Positions 46,510-55,517 of a stretch of DNA of 64,000 bases are shown one piece after another. Within the stretch, counting starts at the first letter, position 1. Each line of letters begins with the position of its first letter. A program made the translations under genes and the position numbers. The notes below the pieces were generated by a model. That model did no database searches, was not told the DNA's origin, and worked only from the letters and a program-made list of their open reading frames with translations. This stretch comes from an uncultured Schlesneria sp. (GTDB lineage: Bacteria; Planctomycetota; Planctomycetia; Planctomycetales; Planctomycetaceae). Where the stretch lies: contig CAIMFH010000092.1 of assembly GCA_903840265.1 (NCBI GenBank), forward strand, positions 1 through 64,000, read 5' to 3'.

Positions 46510-47406
46510 ATGCCCGGTGCCGAGCAATTTCTGAAGCCCTCCGTCATCCGCCACGTCGCGCGGCTGGATCTACGTGCGCGATTTATTGTGGAGGGATTCC
46601 TGACGGGTCTGCACGCGAGTCCCTTCCAGGGGTTCAGCGTCGAATTCAGTGAACATCGCCGCTATTCGCAGGGGGATGATCCCAAGGATATCGACTGGCT
46701 GGTGTTCGCGAAGACCGACCGCTTCTACATCAAGAAATATCAGGCCGAGACGAACATCTCGGGCTATATCCTGATGGACCTGTCAGAAAGTATGGGCTAC
46801 ACCCATCGCCAGGAATTGACGAAATTCGACTACTGCACTTGTCTGGCCGCTGCGCTTTCTTACCTGATGATTCATCAGCAGGATCCCGTCGGCCTGATGA
46901 CGTTCGACACCCAATTGCGAGTTTGCCTCCCTGCACGCAGCAAACGCAGCCAACTCGGAAACATGTTGGCATTGCTATCCAAAGCGGCTCCCAGCGGAAT
47001 GACGGACATTGCCGGCAACTTGCGCCGAATTGCCGCCATGATCCGTCAACGCAGTTTGATGATGATCTTTTCGGATCTGCTTTGTGATCCGCAACCGGTC
47101 ATCGACAGCCTGCACATGTTGCGACATGCGGGACATGACGTGATCCTGTTTCATGTGTTGGACGAGGCCGAAGTTCATTTCCCATTCGATGGACTGGCCG
47201 ATTTCGAAGACCCCGAAACGGGTGAGCGACTGGTGATCGATGCCGCGGGGATTCGAGGCGATTACCTGGGAGCGATTGAGGAACTTCGGCAGCAATACCG
47301 TCGCGAGTGCTTGAATATGGGGGCCGACTACGTCGCTCTCGACACCAGCATGCCGTTCGATCGGGCTCTGGTGGAGTATCTTTCGCAGCGAAAAGCCCGT
47401 TTCTAA
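46510..47406 (+). CDS. DUF58 domain protein (VWA-like)
   Basis: 298 residues from MPGAEQFLKP. The DUF58 signature is present (EFSEHRRYSQGDDPKDIDWLVFAKTDRF), followed by a VWA-like domain with the metal-site motif MDLSESMGY near residue 89. Members normally work with a MoxR AAA+ ATPase and membrane VWA proteins in complex assembly; no MoxR gene is adjacent. The frame is open to 46327, but the upstream part overlaps the divergent gene and looks non-coding. Confidence 0.88.
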   Translation: MPGAEQFLKPSVIRHVARLDLRARFIVEGFLTGLHASPFQGFSVEFSEHRRYSQGDDPKDIDWLVFAKTDRFYIKKYQAETNISGYILMDLSESMGYTHRQELTKFDYCTCLAAALSYLMIHQQDPVGLMTFDTQLRVCLPARSKRSQLGNMLALLSKAAPSGMTDIAGNLRRIAAMIRQRSLMMIFSDLLCDPQPVIDSLHMLRHAGHDVILFHVLDEAEVHFPFDGLADFEDPETGERLVIDAAGIRGDYLGAIEELRQQYRRECLNMGADYVALDTSMPFDRALVEYLSQRKARF

Positions 47407-47480
47407 GCGGCCACGGAACTCATCTGGACCGGTTCCGCGTTTCCGTGTCTAATCCCGCCCCATTTGGAAGGATCGGCGGT

Positions 47481-49514
47481 GTGGATAGTTTAGCACGACT
47501 CATCCCGTTCGTCTGGCCGCAACGGCGACGAATGGTGATCTCGATTTCGTTGGGATGCGTGATCGCACTCCTCTGGGCCGGCGCGCTTCTGCTCGTCTTT
47601 CCAGTCGTCAAGATCATGCTCGAGAATCAGAACATTGACGATTATGTAGCCACCAAAATTCAGGTGGCCCAACTGGAAGCTCGGAAGCAGAGCGATCGTC
47701 TCGGGATTTTCGACGCGGAACTCGTCCAACTTCGCGCGACGGCCGACGCGGAGCAAATTGCCCGCACCGAAGCATCTCGAACGCATTGTGTGAGTGAACT
47801 GAATGACGCTCTGCGGAGCGAGTGGCGCTACACATGGCTGCAAACGCAGTTGCTGCCTTATTTATTCAAAGATCGTTTCACAATGCTGGCGGCGGTGATG
47901 GTACTGCTCCTTGCGCTGACTGGTTTAAAATGCGGCCTCTCTTATTTCCAAGAGACCTTAGTCAGCGCATCTGTCGAACGCACGATGCAATTGGTTCGCG
48001 AGCGATTGTTTCGTGCGACTCTCAAGTTGGACCATCAGACGTTGGCGTTGGAAACAACCCCAACATTAATGTCGAGGTTTACCTTCGATTTACAGCAATT
48101 GGCCACAGGCCTGACGCTGCTCGGCAGTAAGGCAGTCGTTGAGCCCTTGAAAGTCGTCGCTTGTATCACCGGTGCATTCTGCGTCAACTGGCGGTTGACG
48201 GCATTATCCTTCGCCTGCGTTCCCTTGGCCGCGCTCCTGTTCGGGCAACTGGGACGCCGACTCAAGCGAGCCAGCGTTCGCCAAATGGAAAGCATGTCGC
48301 GCGTCTATCGAGCGCTCATTGAACCACTGCAGTCGTTCACTTCGGTTCTCGCGTTCCGAAACGAACGTCTGCATCGTCGGCGTCTAGCGCGAGAGAGCAA
48401 GGATTACTACGATAAGGCGATGAAGATCGTCCGAATTGACGCTCTCTCCAGCCCGTCCGTCGAATTCCTGGCGATGGTGGGTGTGTTCATCGGATCTCTA
48501 CCCGGGGCCTACCTCGTCCTGCGAGGTCAAACGTCGATCTGGGGCATACGCCTCGCGGCGTATCAGATGGAAGGCTCAGAATTGGCGCTGTTGTACACGA
48601 TGTTGGCCGGGGTCCTCGATCCGGCACGGCGGATTGCCAGCATCTTTTCCAAGCTGAAAAAATCGGCGACGGCATGTGAACGAGTGTTTGGTTGGATGGA
48701 TCGAACGTCACTCCTGCATGTTGCTCACGACACAGTCGAATTACCACGTCACCAGCAGAGCATCGAATTTGATCGAGTCACCTTCCGATACGCGACAGCC
48801 ACCCCGGACGAAAACCGCCCTGCGGCCCTGAACGATGTTTCACTGACAATCCCATTCGGGTCCACCGTCGCGATTGTCGGCGGGAACGGATGCGGGAAAT
48901 CGACCTTGGCGGGACTGCTTCCCCGATTGTTCGATCCGCAGCACGGAACGGTCCGCATCGACGGCATCGATATTTCGCGAGCGGATCCACGGCAGTTGCG
49001 TGGGCAGATTGGGATGGTGACGCAGGACACCTTGCTGTTCGATTGCTCGATTGAAGACAACATTCGCTATGGGAAGCCATTGGCGACGGCAGCCGAAGTC
49101 CAGGACGCGGCTCGACGAGCTCACGTCCTCAATTTTGTTCAGCAGATGCCGGACGGGCTGCATACGGGGGTTGGCGATCGCGGCCATCGACTGTCGGGCG
49201 GCCAGCGGCAGCGGGTTGCTCTGGCTCGGGCCATCCTTCGGAATCCCGCAATTTTGATTTTGGATGAAGCCACGGCGGCAGTCGATGTGCAAAGTGAACA
49301 ACTGATTCATGGTTCGCTGGAGGATCTCGCCTGCGGACGCACGACATTGATCGTGACGCACGCGATGACCCCGGTGCTTCTCGAACAGATCTCGCACGTT
49401 CTGGTCATGGAAAACGGACGAGTCGTAGCTTTTGGGTCGCATGAAATCGTTCTCAAGACCTGTCCGCTGTACCAGCGAATGTTCGACGCACAGGTCCGGC
49501 GTCGAGTGGCGTAA
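47481..49514 (+). CDS. ABC exporter, fused permease and ATPase (MsbA-like)
   Basis: 677 residues from a GTG preceded by GGAAGGAT. The membrane domain has about six helices, with a long charged insertion after the first (about residues 50-120) that would lie outside the membrane. The nucleotide-binding domain shows Walker A GGNGCGKST, signature LSGGQRQRVALARA and Walker B ILILDEATAAVD. This matches half-size lipid or drug exporters such as MsbA, working as a homodimer. The cargo is unknown. It follows the DUF58 gene by 74 bases. The frame extends upstream into that gene without homology. Confidence 0.92.
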   Translation: MDSLARLIPFVWPQRRRMVISISLGCVIALLWAGALLLVFPVVKIMLENQNIDDYVATKIQVAQLEARKQSDRLGIFDAELVQLRATADAEQIARTEASRTHCVSELNDALRSEWRYTWLQTQLLPYLFKDRFTMLAAVMVLLLALTGLKCGLSYFQETLVSASVERTMQLVRERLFRATLKLDHQTLALETTPTLMSRFTFDLQQLATGLTLLGSKAVVEPLKVVACITGAFCVNWRLTALSFACVPLAALLFGQLGRRLKRASVRQMESMSRVYRALIEPLQSFTSVLAFRNERLHRRRLARESKDYYDKAMKIVRIDALSSPSVEFLAMVGVFIGSLPGAYLVLRGQTSIWGIRLAAYQMEGSELALLYTMLAGVLDPARRIASIFSKLKKSATACERVFGWMDRTSLLHVAHDTVELPRHQQSIEFDRVTFRYATATPDENRPAALNDVSLTIPFGSTVAIVGGNGCGKSTLAGLLPRLFDPQHGTVRIDGIDISRADPRQLRGQIGMVTQDTLLFDCSIEDNIRYGKPLATAAEVQDAARRAHVLNFVQQMPDGLHTGVGDRGHRLSGGQRQRVALARAILRNPAILILDEATAAVDVQSEQLIHGSLEDLACGRTTLIVTHAMTPVLLEQISHVLVMENGRVVAFGSHEIVLKTCPLYQRMFDAQVRRRVA

Positions 49515-49604
49515 AAGAATTGCGACTTTCAGTTTGCAATTTTCGACCATGTCGACTTGAATGCGATTACAAAACCGCAGTGTCGCATCTGGAGATTGGT
49601 CATC

Positions 49605-50081
49605 ATGGCGCATGAAACCATCGGGCGCCCGATGGAAATTCTGCTCGTTGAAGACAGCCTGACGTTCGCCCGCCTGGCTATCAACGCTTTGCGGAAAGGG
49701 CAGGTCCAGCATCGGCTCACCTGGCTCACCGACGGGGCCGAAGCGTGGAAGTTCTTGCAGCGCGGGGGAACGTACGCCAACGCCCCTCGCCCAGACTTGC
49801 TGCTTCTCGACTTGAAGTTGCCCGGCATCGAAGGCATGGAACTGCTCGCTAGAATTCGAGCCGAGAGCGAACTGCAGCATTTACCAGTCGTCGTCATGAC
49901 CGGCGACGAAGAGGCGACCTGCGAACTTCCGGTCGAAGCATTTCTTACCAAACCGCTCGATTTCGATAAGTTCATCGGCATCGTCCAACAACTTTCCCAT
50001 CTGTGGCGAGCAGACATGATCGTACCGATGCGGGCTCCCACTGCGTCCGATGACGATTCACTGGATTTCAGCGAGCACTGA
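49605..50081 (+). CDS. Single-domain response regulator, Rcp1-like
   Basis: 158 residues from MAHETIGRPMEILL. One receiver domain: acidic pocket LLVEDS, phospho-acceptor Asp69 in LLLLDLKLPG, Thr in VVMTGDEE and Lys in AFLTKPLD. The insert between strands and the N-terminal LLVEDSLTFARL resemble Rcp1-type regulators partnered with phytochrome-like kinases. No output domain; no kinase is adjacent. Confidence 0.88.
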   Translation: MAHETIGRPMEILLVEDSLTFARLAINALRKGQVQHRLTWLTDGAEAWKFLQRGGTYANAPRPDLLLLDLKLPGIEGMELLARIRAESELQHLPVVVMTGDEEATCELPVEAFLTKPLDFDKFIGIVQQLSHLWRADMIVPMRAPTASDDDSLDFSEH

Positions 50082-50144
50082 AATCTGCTGCCTCGCCTTC
50101 CGATCCGCATCTGTATTCGATCTGCCAACCTGAAAGTCGAACTG

Positions 50145-51185
50145 ATGACCGCATTGCCTGGGCCCGCCAACGATCCAACGCCCATCTTCGAACACTTTCG
50201 AGGAAGCTATGGGACGGAATTGCTCACGGTTGCGATTGCCCACTTGAACCTGTTCCGACTGTTCAATGGGAGGCCACTGAGTGAGGAACGTCTGTGCTCT
50301 GAATTGAAACTGGCTCCGAGGTCTTTCGTGGTGCTGACAACGGCTCTGCGCGCGATGAAGCTGTTGGAGGTCGACGGCCAGAACGAATACTGCCTGACAG
50401 AAATGGCTCGCGAACATCTTGTTCCCGGCGGCGCATTCTATGTCGGTGACTACGTCGGTTTAGCCGCCGAAAGTCCCGGTGTTGTGGCGATGGCCGATCG
50501 TCTGCGAACCAATCAACTGGCGAACGCGACGAAATCTGACGCGGGCGCCGCGTTCATCTATCGTGACGGGATCGACTCGGCCATGGAAGCCGAGCAGTCA
50601 GCCAGACGGTTGACACTCGCTTTGGCTGGACGAGCCAAAAATGTGGCACCAGTTCTGGCCGAACGGGTTTCCTTTGGAGCGGAAACATTGTTGGATGTCG
50701 GTGGCGGCACGGGCATCTATTCGGTCGCGTGCCTGCGGCGGCATCCGAAACTGAAAGCGATCGTGTTTGACCGCCCGGAAGTGCTGAAGGTCGCCCACGA
50801 GTTTGCCGTTCAGTTCGACGTCGCCGACCGCCTGGAATGCCGTCCTGGTGACATGTTCCGCGATCCGCTGCCGACCGCCGATACAATTCTGCTGTCGAAC
50901 ATTCTTCATGACTGGGACGGCCCTGAATGCCAGCAGCTTGTCACGAAGTGTGCGACGGCGCTACCCACCAGCGGACGACTGTTGATTCACGATGTCTTCC
51001 TGAACGACGCTCTGGACGGCCCGCTGCCGATTGCGTTGTACTCGGCCGCCTTGTTCTCGTTGACGGAAGGCCGTGCGTACAGCGGAGCCGAATATCGACA
51101 GTGGCTGACCGCCGCTGGATTGAGCCCGTCCGAGATCATGCCCACGCTGATCCATTGCGGCGTCTTAACGGGAACGAAGCGATAG
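50145..51185 (+). CDS. SAM-dependent O-methyltransferase
   Basis: 346 residues. An N-terminal winged-helix dimerisation domain (about 15-100) is followed by a class I methyltransferase domain with motif I LLDVGGGTGIYS near residue 183 and LLSNILHDWDGPEC further on. This is the plant-type O-methyltransferase/hydroxyneurosporene methyltransferase layout. The acceptor is unknown. It follows the response regulator by 63 bases and ends convergently with the DUF1501 gene. Confidence 0.88.
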   Translation: MTALPGPANDPTPIFEHFRGSYGTELLTVAIAHLNLFRLFNGRPLSEERLCSELKLAPRSFVVLTTALRAMKLLEVDGQNEYCLTEMAREHLVPGGAFYVGDYVGLAAESPGVVAMADRLRTNQLANATKSDAGAAFIYRDGIDSAMEAEQSARRLTLALAGRAKNVAPVLAERVSFGAETLLDVGGGTGIYSVACLRRHPKLKAIVFDRPEVLKVAHEFAVQFDVADRLECRPGDMFRDPLPTADTILLSNILHDWDGPECQQLVTKCATALPTSGRLLIHDVFLNDALDGPLPIALYSAALFSLTEGRAYSGAEYRQWLTAAGLSPSEIMPTLIHCGVLTGTKR

Positions 51186-51205
51186 GCCACCGACCCAATG
51201 GGTGT

Positions 51206-52570
51206 TCAAACACTCGTCCCGTTGAACAACGACTCAATCACATTGCCCTTGTTCAATAGAACCGGACGGCCCAAGCGATCGGAGACAATCACTTCGGGTG
51301 GGATGCCGAGAACGTGATACACGGTCGCCGCGACATCATTCGGCGAGAAGGCTCGCGTGGCAGGATAGGCTCCTGTCACGTCAGAGCGACCAATCACCTG
51401 ACCCGGTTGAACACCGGCACCGGCAAATAGGCCGAAGAAGCACGGCCCCCAGTGATCGCGGCCAAGTTCTTTGTTGATTTTCGGTGTTCGACCAAATTCA
51501 CCGAGCATCATGACCATCGTGTTTTCGAGCAGTCCGCGCGAATCGAAGTCATCGAGCAATGCTGACACCCCTTGATCGAGCGGTGGCAGCAACCGTTTCT
51601 TCAACGTGTTGAAGATGTCGCCGTGGTTATCCCAATTCTGGACGCGCCCAATATTGACCTGCACAATTGGAACGCCCGACTCAATTAGCCGCCGAGCCGT
51701 CAGTAACGACTGACCGTCCGTCGTGCGACCATATCGGTCTCGAACCCCATCTGGTTCACGATGTAGCTCGAACGCTTGAGACAGTCGACTGGAGGTCAGC
51801 ATGTTGAAAGCCAACTGCTGGTCCTTCTGCAGTCGCCGGGACTGGGCCACTTCTTCAAATTGCGACTGCTTGCGATTCACTTCTTCCAGCAGGGCCTGCC
51901 GCCGTCCCATGTGGACAACATCCATGCCAGATGCCAGCGTCAAAGCGTCGACGCGAAAGTCAGGCTTGTTCGGATCGCCCGTGATCTGCCAGGGATCATA
52001 GTTGGGTCCCAGGAAACCCGCATGCTGCCCCGGCCAGGTTAATGGCCCTTCGCGCAAGAACGTCGGCAAATTGACGCCACTCGGCAGCCCGTCATCTCGT
52101 TTGCGAAGGTATGCCAACGCACTGGAGTAGCAGGGCCAGTCGTCTCGCGAGGCGACCTTATCGAAGAACCCACCAGGCTGCTTTTCACCCGTCAACACAT
52201 GATGGGTCGACATCAAATGGTTGTTGTCTTCGTGTGACAACGTCCTGATGATGGAATACTTGTGCGCTCGCGCGGCCAGTTGCGGCAGATGCTCGCAGAT
52301 CGAATAGCCCGGGATGGACGTTGCGATCGGCTGGAACTCGCCCCGAATCTCCGCCGGCGCGTCCAACTTCATGTCAAAAGTATCGTGGTGGCTGGCGGCA
52401 CCCGTTAAGAACACGATGACCAGCGACTTGGGCGAACGACTTGATGTTGCAGGCGCGGCGTGAGCACGTCGTCCCAGAACGGTGGGTAGACCCAAGCCCA
52501 GCAAACCAGAAAATCCAGCCTGCAGGACTTCGCGGCGGCCTAAACCCGCACGATGTTGATGAGGCAGCAC
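51206..52570 (-). CDS. Tat-exported DUF1501 protein
   Basis: 454 residues beginning with GTG, preceded by GGAGGGG. The N-terminus (GRREVLQAGFSGLLGLGLP) is a twin-arginine signal. The body is the sulfatase/alkaline-phosphatase-like DUF1501 fold, with VIVFLTGAASHHDTFDMK at the start, MLGEFGRTPKINKELGRDHW and the C-terminal ATVYHVLGI. DUF1501 proteins are strongly expanded in Planctomycetes and usually pair with DUF1549/DUF1553 genes. This copy stands alone, unlike the one at 61.9 kb. Confidence 0.9.
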   Translation of the reverse strand: MLPHQHRAGLGRREVLQAGFSGLLGLGLPTVLGRRAHAAPATSSRSPKSLVIVFLTGAASHHDTFDMKLDAPAEIRGEFQPIATSIPGYSICEHLPQLAARAHKYSIIRTLSHEDNNHLMSTHHVLTGEKQPGGFFDKVASRDDWPCYSSALAYLRKRDDGLPSGVNLPTFLREGPLTWPGQHAGFLGPNYDPWQITGDPNKPDFRVDALTLASGMDVVHMGRRQALLEEVNRKQSQFEEVAQSRRLQKDQQLAFNMLTSSRLSQAFELHREPDGVRDRYGRTTDGQSLLTARRLIESGVPIVQVNIGRVQNWDNHGDIFNTLKKRLLPPLDQGVSALLDDFDSRGLLENTMVMMLGEFGRTPKINKELGRDHWGPCFFGLFAGAGVQPGQVIGRSDVTGAYPATRAFSPNDVAATVYHVLGIPPEVIVSDRLGRPVLLNKGNVIESLFNGTSV

Positions 52571-52886
52571 TGGCTATTCCCCTCCATGCCTAACTGATGT
52601 CCCAACAATTGGTTGCAGAACCGAAGCAACCAATCTTGAGATGAACAACCCTAGCATACATCAACAGCGACCGAAATGACACGAAAACTTGAACCTGATT
52701 CGTGTTGGCGTTCCTGGCCATCAGGCATGTCATGAAGATCAGGCCAATCGCGAACAACCACTTGCTACGATAGAGCAGTTGCACCATCTGTTCATCGGCT
52801 CGGTTTCTCCCTCGACACATTGAGACTTAGCGGAGCATACTACTCGTGGCGATGGCGTTGCGGAATTCCAATACTAGGCCAGTTTC
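52571..52886. other. Intergenic region, nothing convincing
   Basis: About 316 bases between the DUF1501 gene and the small membrane protein gene. A 76-codon minus-strand frame lies here, but it lacks a ribosome binding site and credible composition. No repeat or hairpin stands out. Confidence 0.4.
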
Positions 52887-53117
52887 ATGACGTGGGCGAA
52901 TTTGCAGTTGGCGTGGCGGATCGCCAAACCCCAGACAGGCTGTTGGATAGCGACGCTGCTATTTGTCATCGCGACCGGCTGTTTTGCGATGGCGACGCCG
53001 CCGATGCCCTGGCCGCGTCTGGTCATGATCCTCGCCTGCACTTTGCCGTCCCTGGGGTTCTGTTGGTTTGTTTGTCTCAGGCAGGCCCTGCGGATTGAAA
53101 CCCAGAAGCAACAATAG
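52887..53117 (+). CDS. Small two-helix membrane protein, hypothetical
   Basis: 76 residues. Hydrophobic segments near 17-36 and 42-62 with basic flanks. No family recognised and no strong ribosome binding site. It stands alone on its strand before the repeat-containing gap. Confidence 0.4.
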   Translation: MTWANLQLAWRIAKPQTGCWIATLLFVIATGCFAMATPPMPWPRLVMILACTLPSLGFCWFVCLRQALRIETQKQQ

Positions 53118-53281
53118 GTGCCGCCCACTTGAGTCAACGCCGGGTCTGGCAGCTGAAAGCTGGTGGCAGATGCAGATGCCGACTCATGCCCGGCAGAAAA
53201 CTGGATTCGTGGAGACACTTGGTGAATCGGGCCTGTTCTGCAGTCCTGTTATTGCCTACTGGACGTACATGAGATCGAGGA

Positions 53282-53324
53282 CACGGCTTTGGCGAACGCT
53301 CCAAACTCCAAAACCGCGGCACCC
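53282..53324 (-). repeat. Dispersed repeat, GGGTGCC type, copy 2
   Basis: On the minus strand it starts GGGTGCCGCGGTTTTGGAGT and ends AAAGCCGTG, matching copy 1 (26565-26600) at 19 of its first 20 bases and again at the end. The middle is 7 bases longer here. Confidence 0.65.
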
Positions 53325-53406
53325 CGAGTTAGCCTCTGGCTCGGTTACGTTCCGGGCCCCCTGTGGATAAACTGACGACTCGATTCCACCTCATGAAGGA
53401 CTTTCC

Positions 53407-54426
53407 ATGATGTCTTGCCGTTGGTTGAAGCCGTTGCTGATTCTGCTGGTCGTTGGCATCCCGATCATTGGGTCGGCTGCGGAACCGGTGCGGTTAATCT
53501 TTGATACCGACATTGGCAACGACGTGGATGATGTGCAGGCTCAGGCGATGATTCATGCGATGCAGTCGCGTGGGGCCTGTCAGTTGCTGGCGGTGACCAT
53601 TACCAAGGACAGCGAGCTGGCGGGGCCGTTTGTCGATGCGATCAATACGTTTTATGGTCGGCCGGATACTCCGATTGGCGTCGTTCGGCCGGGTAAGACG
53701 CCTGAGCCTGGTAAGTTTTTGCCACTGGCCGGCGAGAAGCGAGGCGACGCATTTCGGTATCCGCATGACTTGCTGAGCAATAAAGACGCTCCTGAAGCGG
53801 TGGGGTTACTGCGGAAGACGCTGGCGGCTCAGCCGGATGGCTCGGTCAGTATTGCTCAGGTGGGGTTCTCGACGAATCTTGCTCGACTGATCGATTCCAA
53901 ACCGGATGCCGCTTCGGATCTGTCGGGGATGGATTTGATCCGTAAGAAAGTGAAAGTGCTGTCGATCATGGCGGGGGCGTTCACTTCGATTGGCGACAAC
54001 AAGCATTACTGCGAATACAACGTCGTGCAGGATATTGAAAACTGCCGCAAGCTGGCGGACGAGTGGCCGACGGCCGTGGTCTGGAGCGGCTTTGAGATTG
54101 GGATCGCGGTCCCGTATCCATCGGAAAGCATTGTGAAGGATTATGGCTATGTCGCTGATCATCCGGTCGCGGAAGCGTATCGGCTGTATTCGCCTCCGCC
54201 ACACAACCGGCCGACGTGGGATCTGACCAGCGTGCTGTATGCGGTCCATCCTGATCGCGGTTACTTCGATCTGTCGGAACCGGGTCGAGTCATTGTTGAA
54301 AAGGATGGGTTTACCAAGTTCGAGCCCACCGCCGATGGCAAGCACAAGTATTTGAAACTGACCGAGACTCAGAAGGCTCGCGTTGTCGAAGCACTGGTGC
54401 AACTCAGCAGCCAGCCCCCGAAGTGA
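53407..54426 (+). CDS. Secreted nucleoside hydrolase
   Basis: 339 residues with a signal peptide (hydrophobic run then IIGSAAEP). The calcium-binding family motif is DTDIGNDVDD; SIMAGAFT and WSGFEIG are further family segments. It splits ribonucleosides into base and ribose, here outside the cytoplasm. The ribokinase gene starts 10 bases after its stop, a likely operon for ribose salvage. The ATG follows GAAGGACTTTCC. Confidence 0.9.
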   Translation: MMSCRWLKPLLILLVVGIPIIGSAAEPVRLIFDTDIGNDVDDVQAQAMIHAMQSRGACQLLAVTITKDSELAGPFVDAINTFYGRPDTPIGVVRPGKTPEPGKFLPLAGEKRGDAFRYPHDLLSNKDAPEAVGLLRKTLAAQPDGSVSIAQVGFSTNLARLIDSKPDAASDLSGMDLIRKKVKVLSIMAGAFTSIGDNKHYCEYNVVQDIENCRKLADEWPTAVVWSGFEIGIAVPYPSESIVKDYGYVADHPVAEAYRLYSPPPHNRPTWDLTSVLYAVHPDRGYFDLSEPGRVIVEKDGFTKFEPTADGKHKYLKLTETQKARVVEALVQLSSQPPK

Positions 54427-54435
54427 TGTTACGGG

Positions 54436-55374
54436 ATGATGACGATGCGCGCGCCACAGATAGTTGTTGTCGGTTCGATCAATATGGACCTCGTTGCCCG
54501 GATGTCGCGCTTGCCGCGACCGGGTGAGACTTTGCATGGGGATGATTTCCAGACCATCCCCGGTGGAAAGGGAGCCAATCAAGCGGTCGCCGCGGCTCGG
54601 TTGGGTGCGCAGGTGACGATGATCGGCCGCGTGGGTGACGATGCGTTCGGCGGTGAACTGCTGCGGTCTCTCGAACTATACGGCGTGGGGACTCAGTACG
54701 TACAGAAGACTGCAAACTACCCGAGCGGCGTGGCAGTGATTAACGTTGAAGCGAGCGGTGCGAACGCAATCGTGGTGATTGCTGGGGCGAATGGTCGACT
54801 GACCGCGGACGATGTGGCGAACTGTGCGAGCGTGATTGCGTCGGCCGATGTCGTGGTTGTGCAGTTAGAGACGCCAGTCGAAACAGTGATAACGGCGATT
54901 CGGACGGCTCGCAAATTTAACGTGCGCACGATCCTCGATCCGGCTCCCGCTCCATCAAGTCCTCTGCCTGCGGAGCTGCAGAGCGTGGACTACATCAGTC
55001 CGAATCAGTCTGAGGCCGAAGCGCTGACGGGAATCGTTGTCTACGACCTGGCATCTGCTGAACGCGCGGCGAAAGTGTTGTGTGATCGCGGTGCCAGGCA
55101 TGTCGTGATGAAGCTGGGAGAACTCGGCGCGTTGATTTATTCCGACGGAAAGGGCGAGCACATTGCGGCGGTTTCAACGGAGATTGTCGACACGACTGCG
55201 GCGGGGGACGCCTTTACGGCGGGGTTGGCGGTGGGGCTGGCTGAAGGACGAACGCTAGCCGAGGCAACAAAGTTGGGTTGTGCGGCGGGGACGATGGCTT
55301 GCACTGTGTTTGGGGCTCAGCCGGCGATGCCGACGAGGGAGAAGGTGGATCAGTTTTTGAGAGTCGAGAGATAG
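54436..55374 (+). CDS. rbsK: Ribokinase
   Basis: 312 residues of the PfkB family. Signatures are GSINMDLVARM, IPGGKGANQAVAAARLGA near residue 38 and the catalytic DTTAAGDAFTAGLAVGL, in which the anion hole reads AAGD as in E. coli RbsK. It phosphorylates ribose to ribose-5-phosphate in the cytosol. With the upstream nucleoside hydrolase it forms a short nucleoside-use unit; a ribose transporter is not encoded next to it. Confidence 0.93.
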   Translation: MMTMRAPQIVVVGSINMDLVARMSRLPRPGETLHGDDFQTIPGGKGANQAVAAARLGAQVTMIGRVGDDAFGGELLRSLELYGVGTQYVQKTANYPSGVAVINVEASGANAIVVIAGANGRLTADDVANCASVIASADVVVVQLETPVETVITAIRTARKFNVRTILDPAPAPSSPLPAELQSVDYISPNQSEAEALTGIVVYDLASAERAAKVLCDRGARHVVMKLGELGALIYSDGKGEHIAAVSTEIVDTTAAGDAFTAGLAVGLAEGRTLAEATKLGCAAGTMACTVFGAQPAMPTREKVDQFLRVER

Positions 55375-55392
55375 TTTCAGCTCAACAGGATT

Positions 55393-55418
55393 AGCCGCCG
55401 AACTTCAGCCGGCTTTTC
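55393..55418 (+). terminator. Weak intrinsic terminator after rbsK
   Basis: AGCCG (55393-55397) pairs with CGGCT (55410-55414), followed by TTTCTG. Short stem; position 19 bases after the stop codon favours the call. Confidence 0.3.
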
Positions 55419-55517
55419 TGACCAAACGAATGGGACAGACACCACCGATCGCGCCGCAGGCTTAACAAGCTGGAATCGCAGAGCGTCTGCTGACGCAGCG
55501 CGATTCGCCTGGAGAGT

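Noticed and set aside
52590-52820. 76-codon minus-strand frame with one hydrophobic stretch
   Set aside because: No ribosome binding site, unlikely composition and no supporting context.
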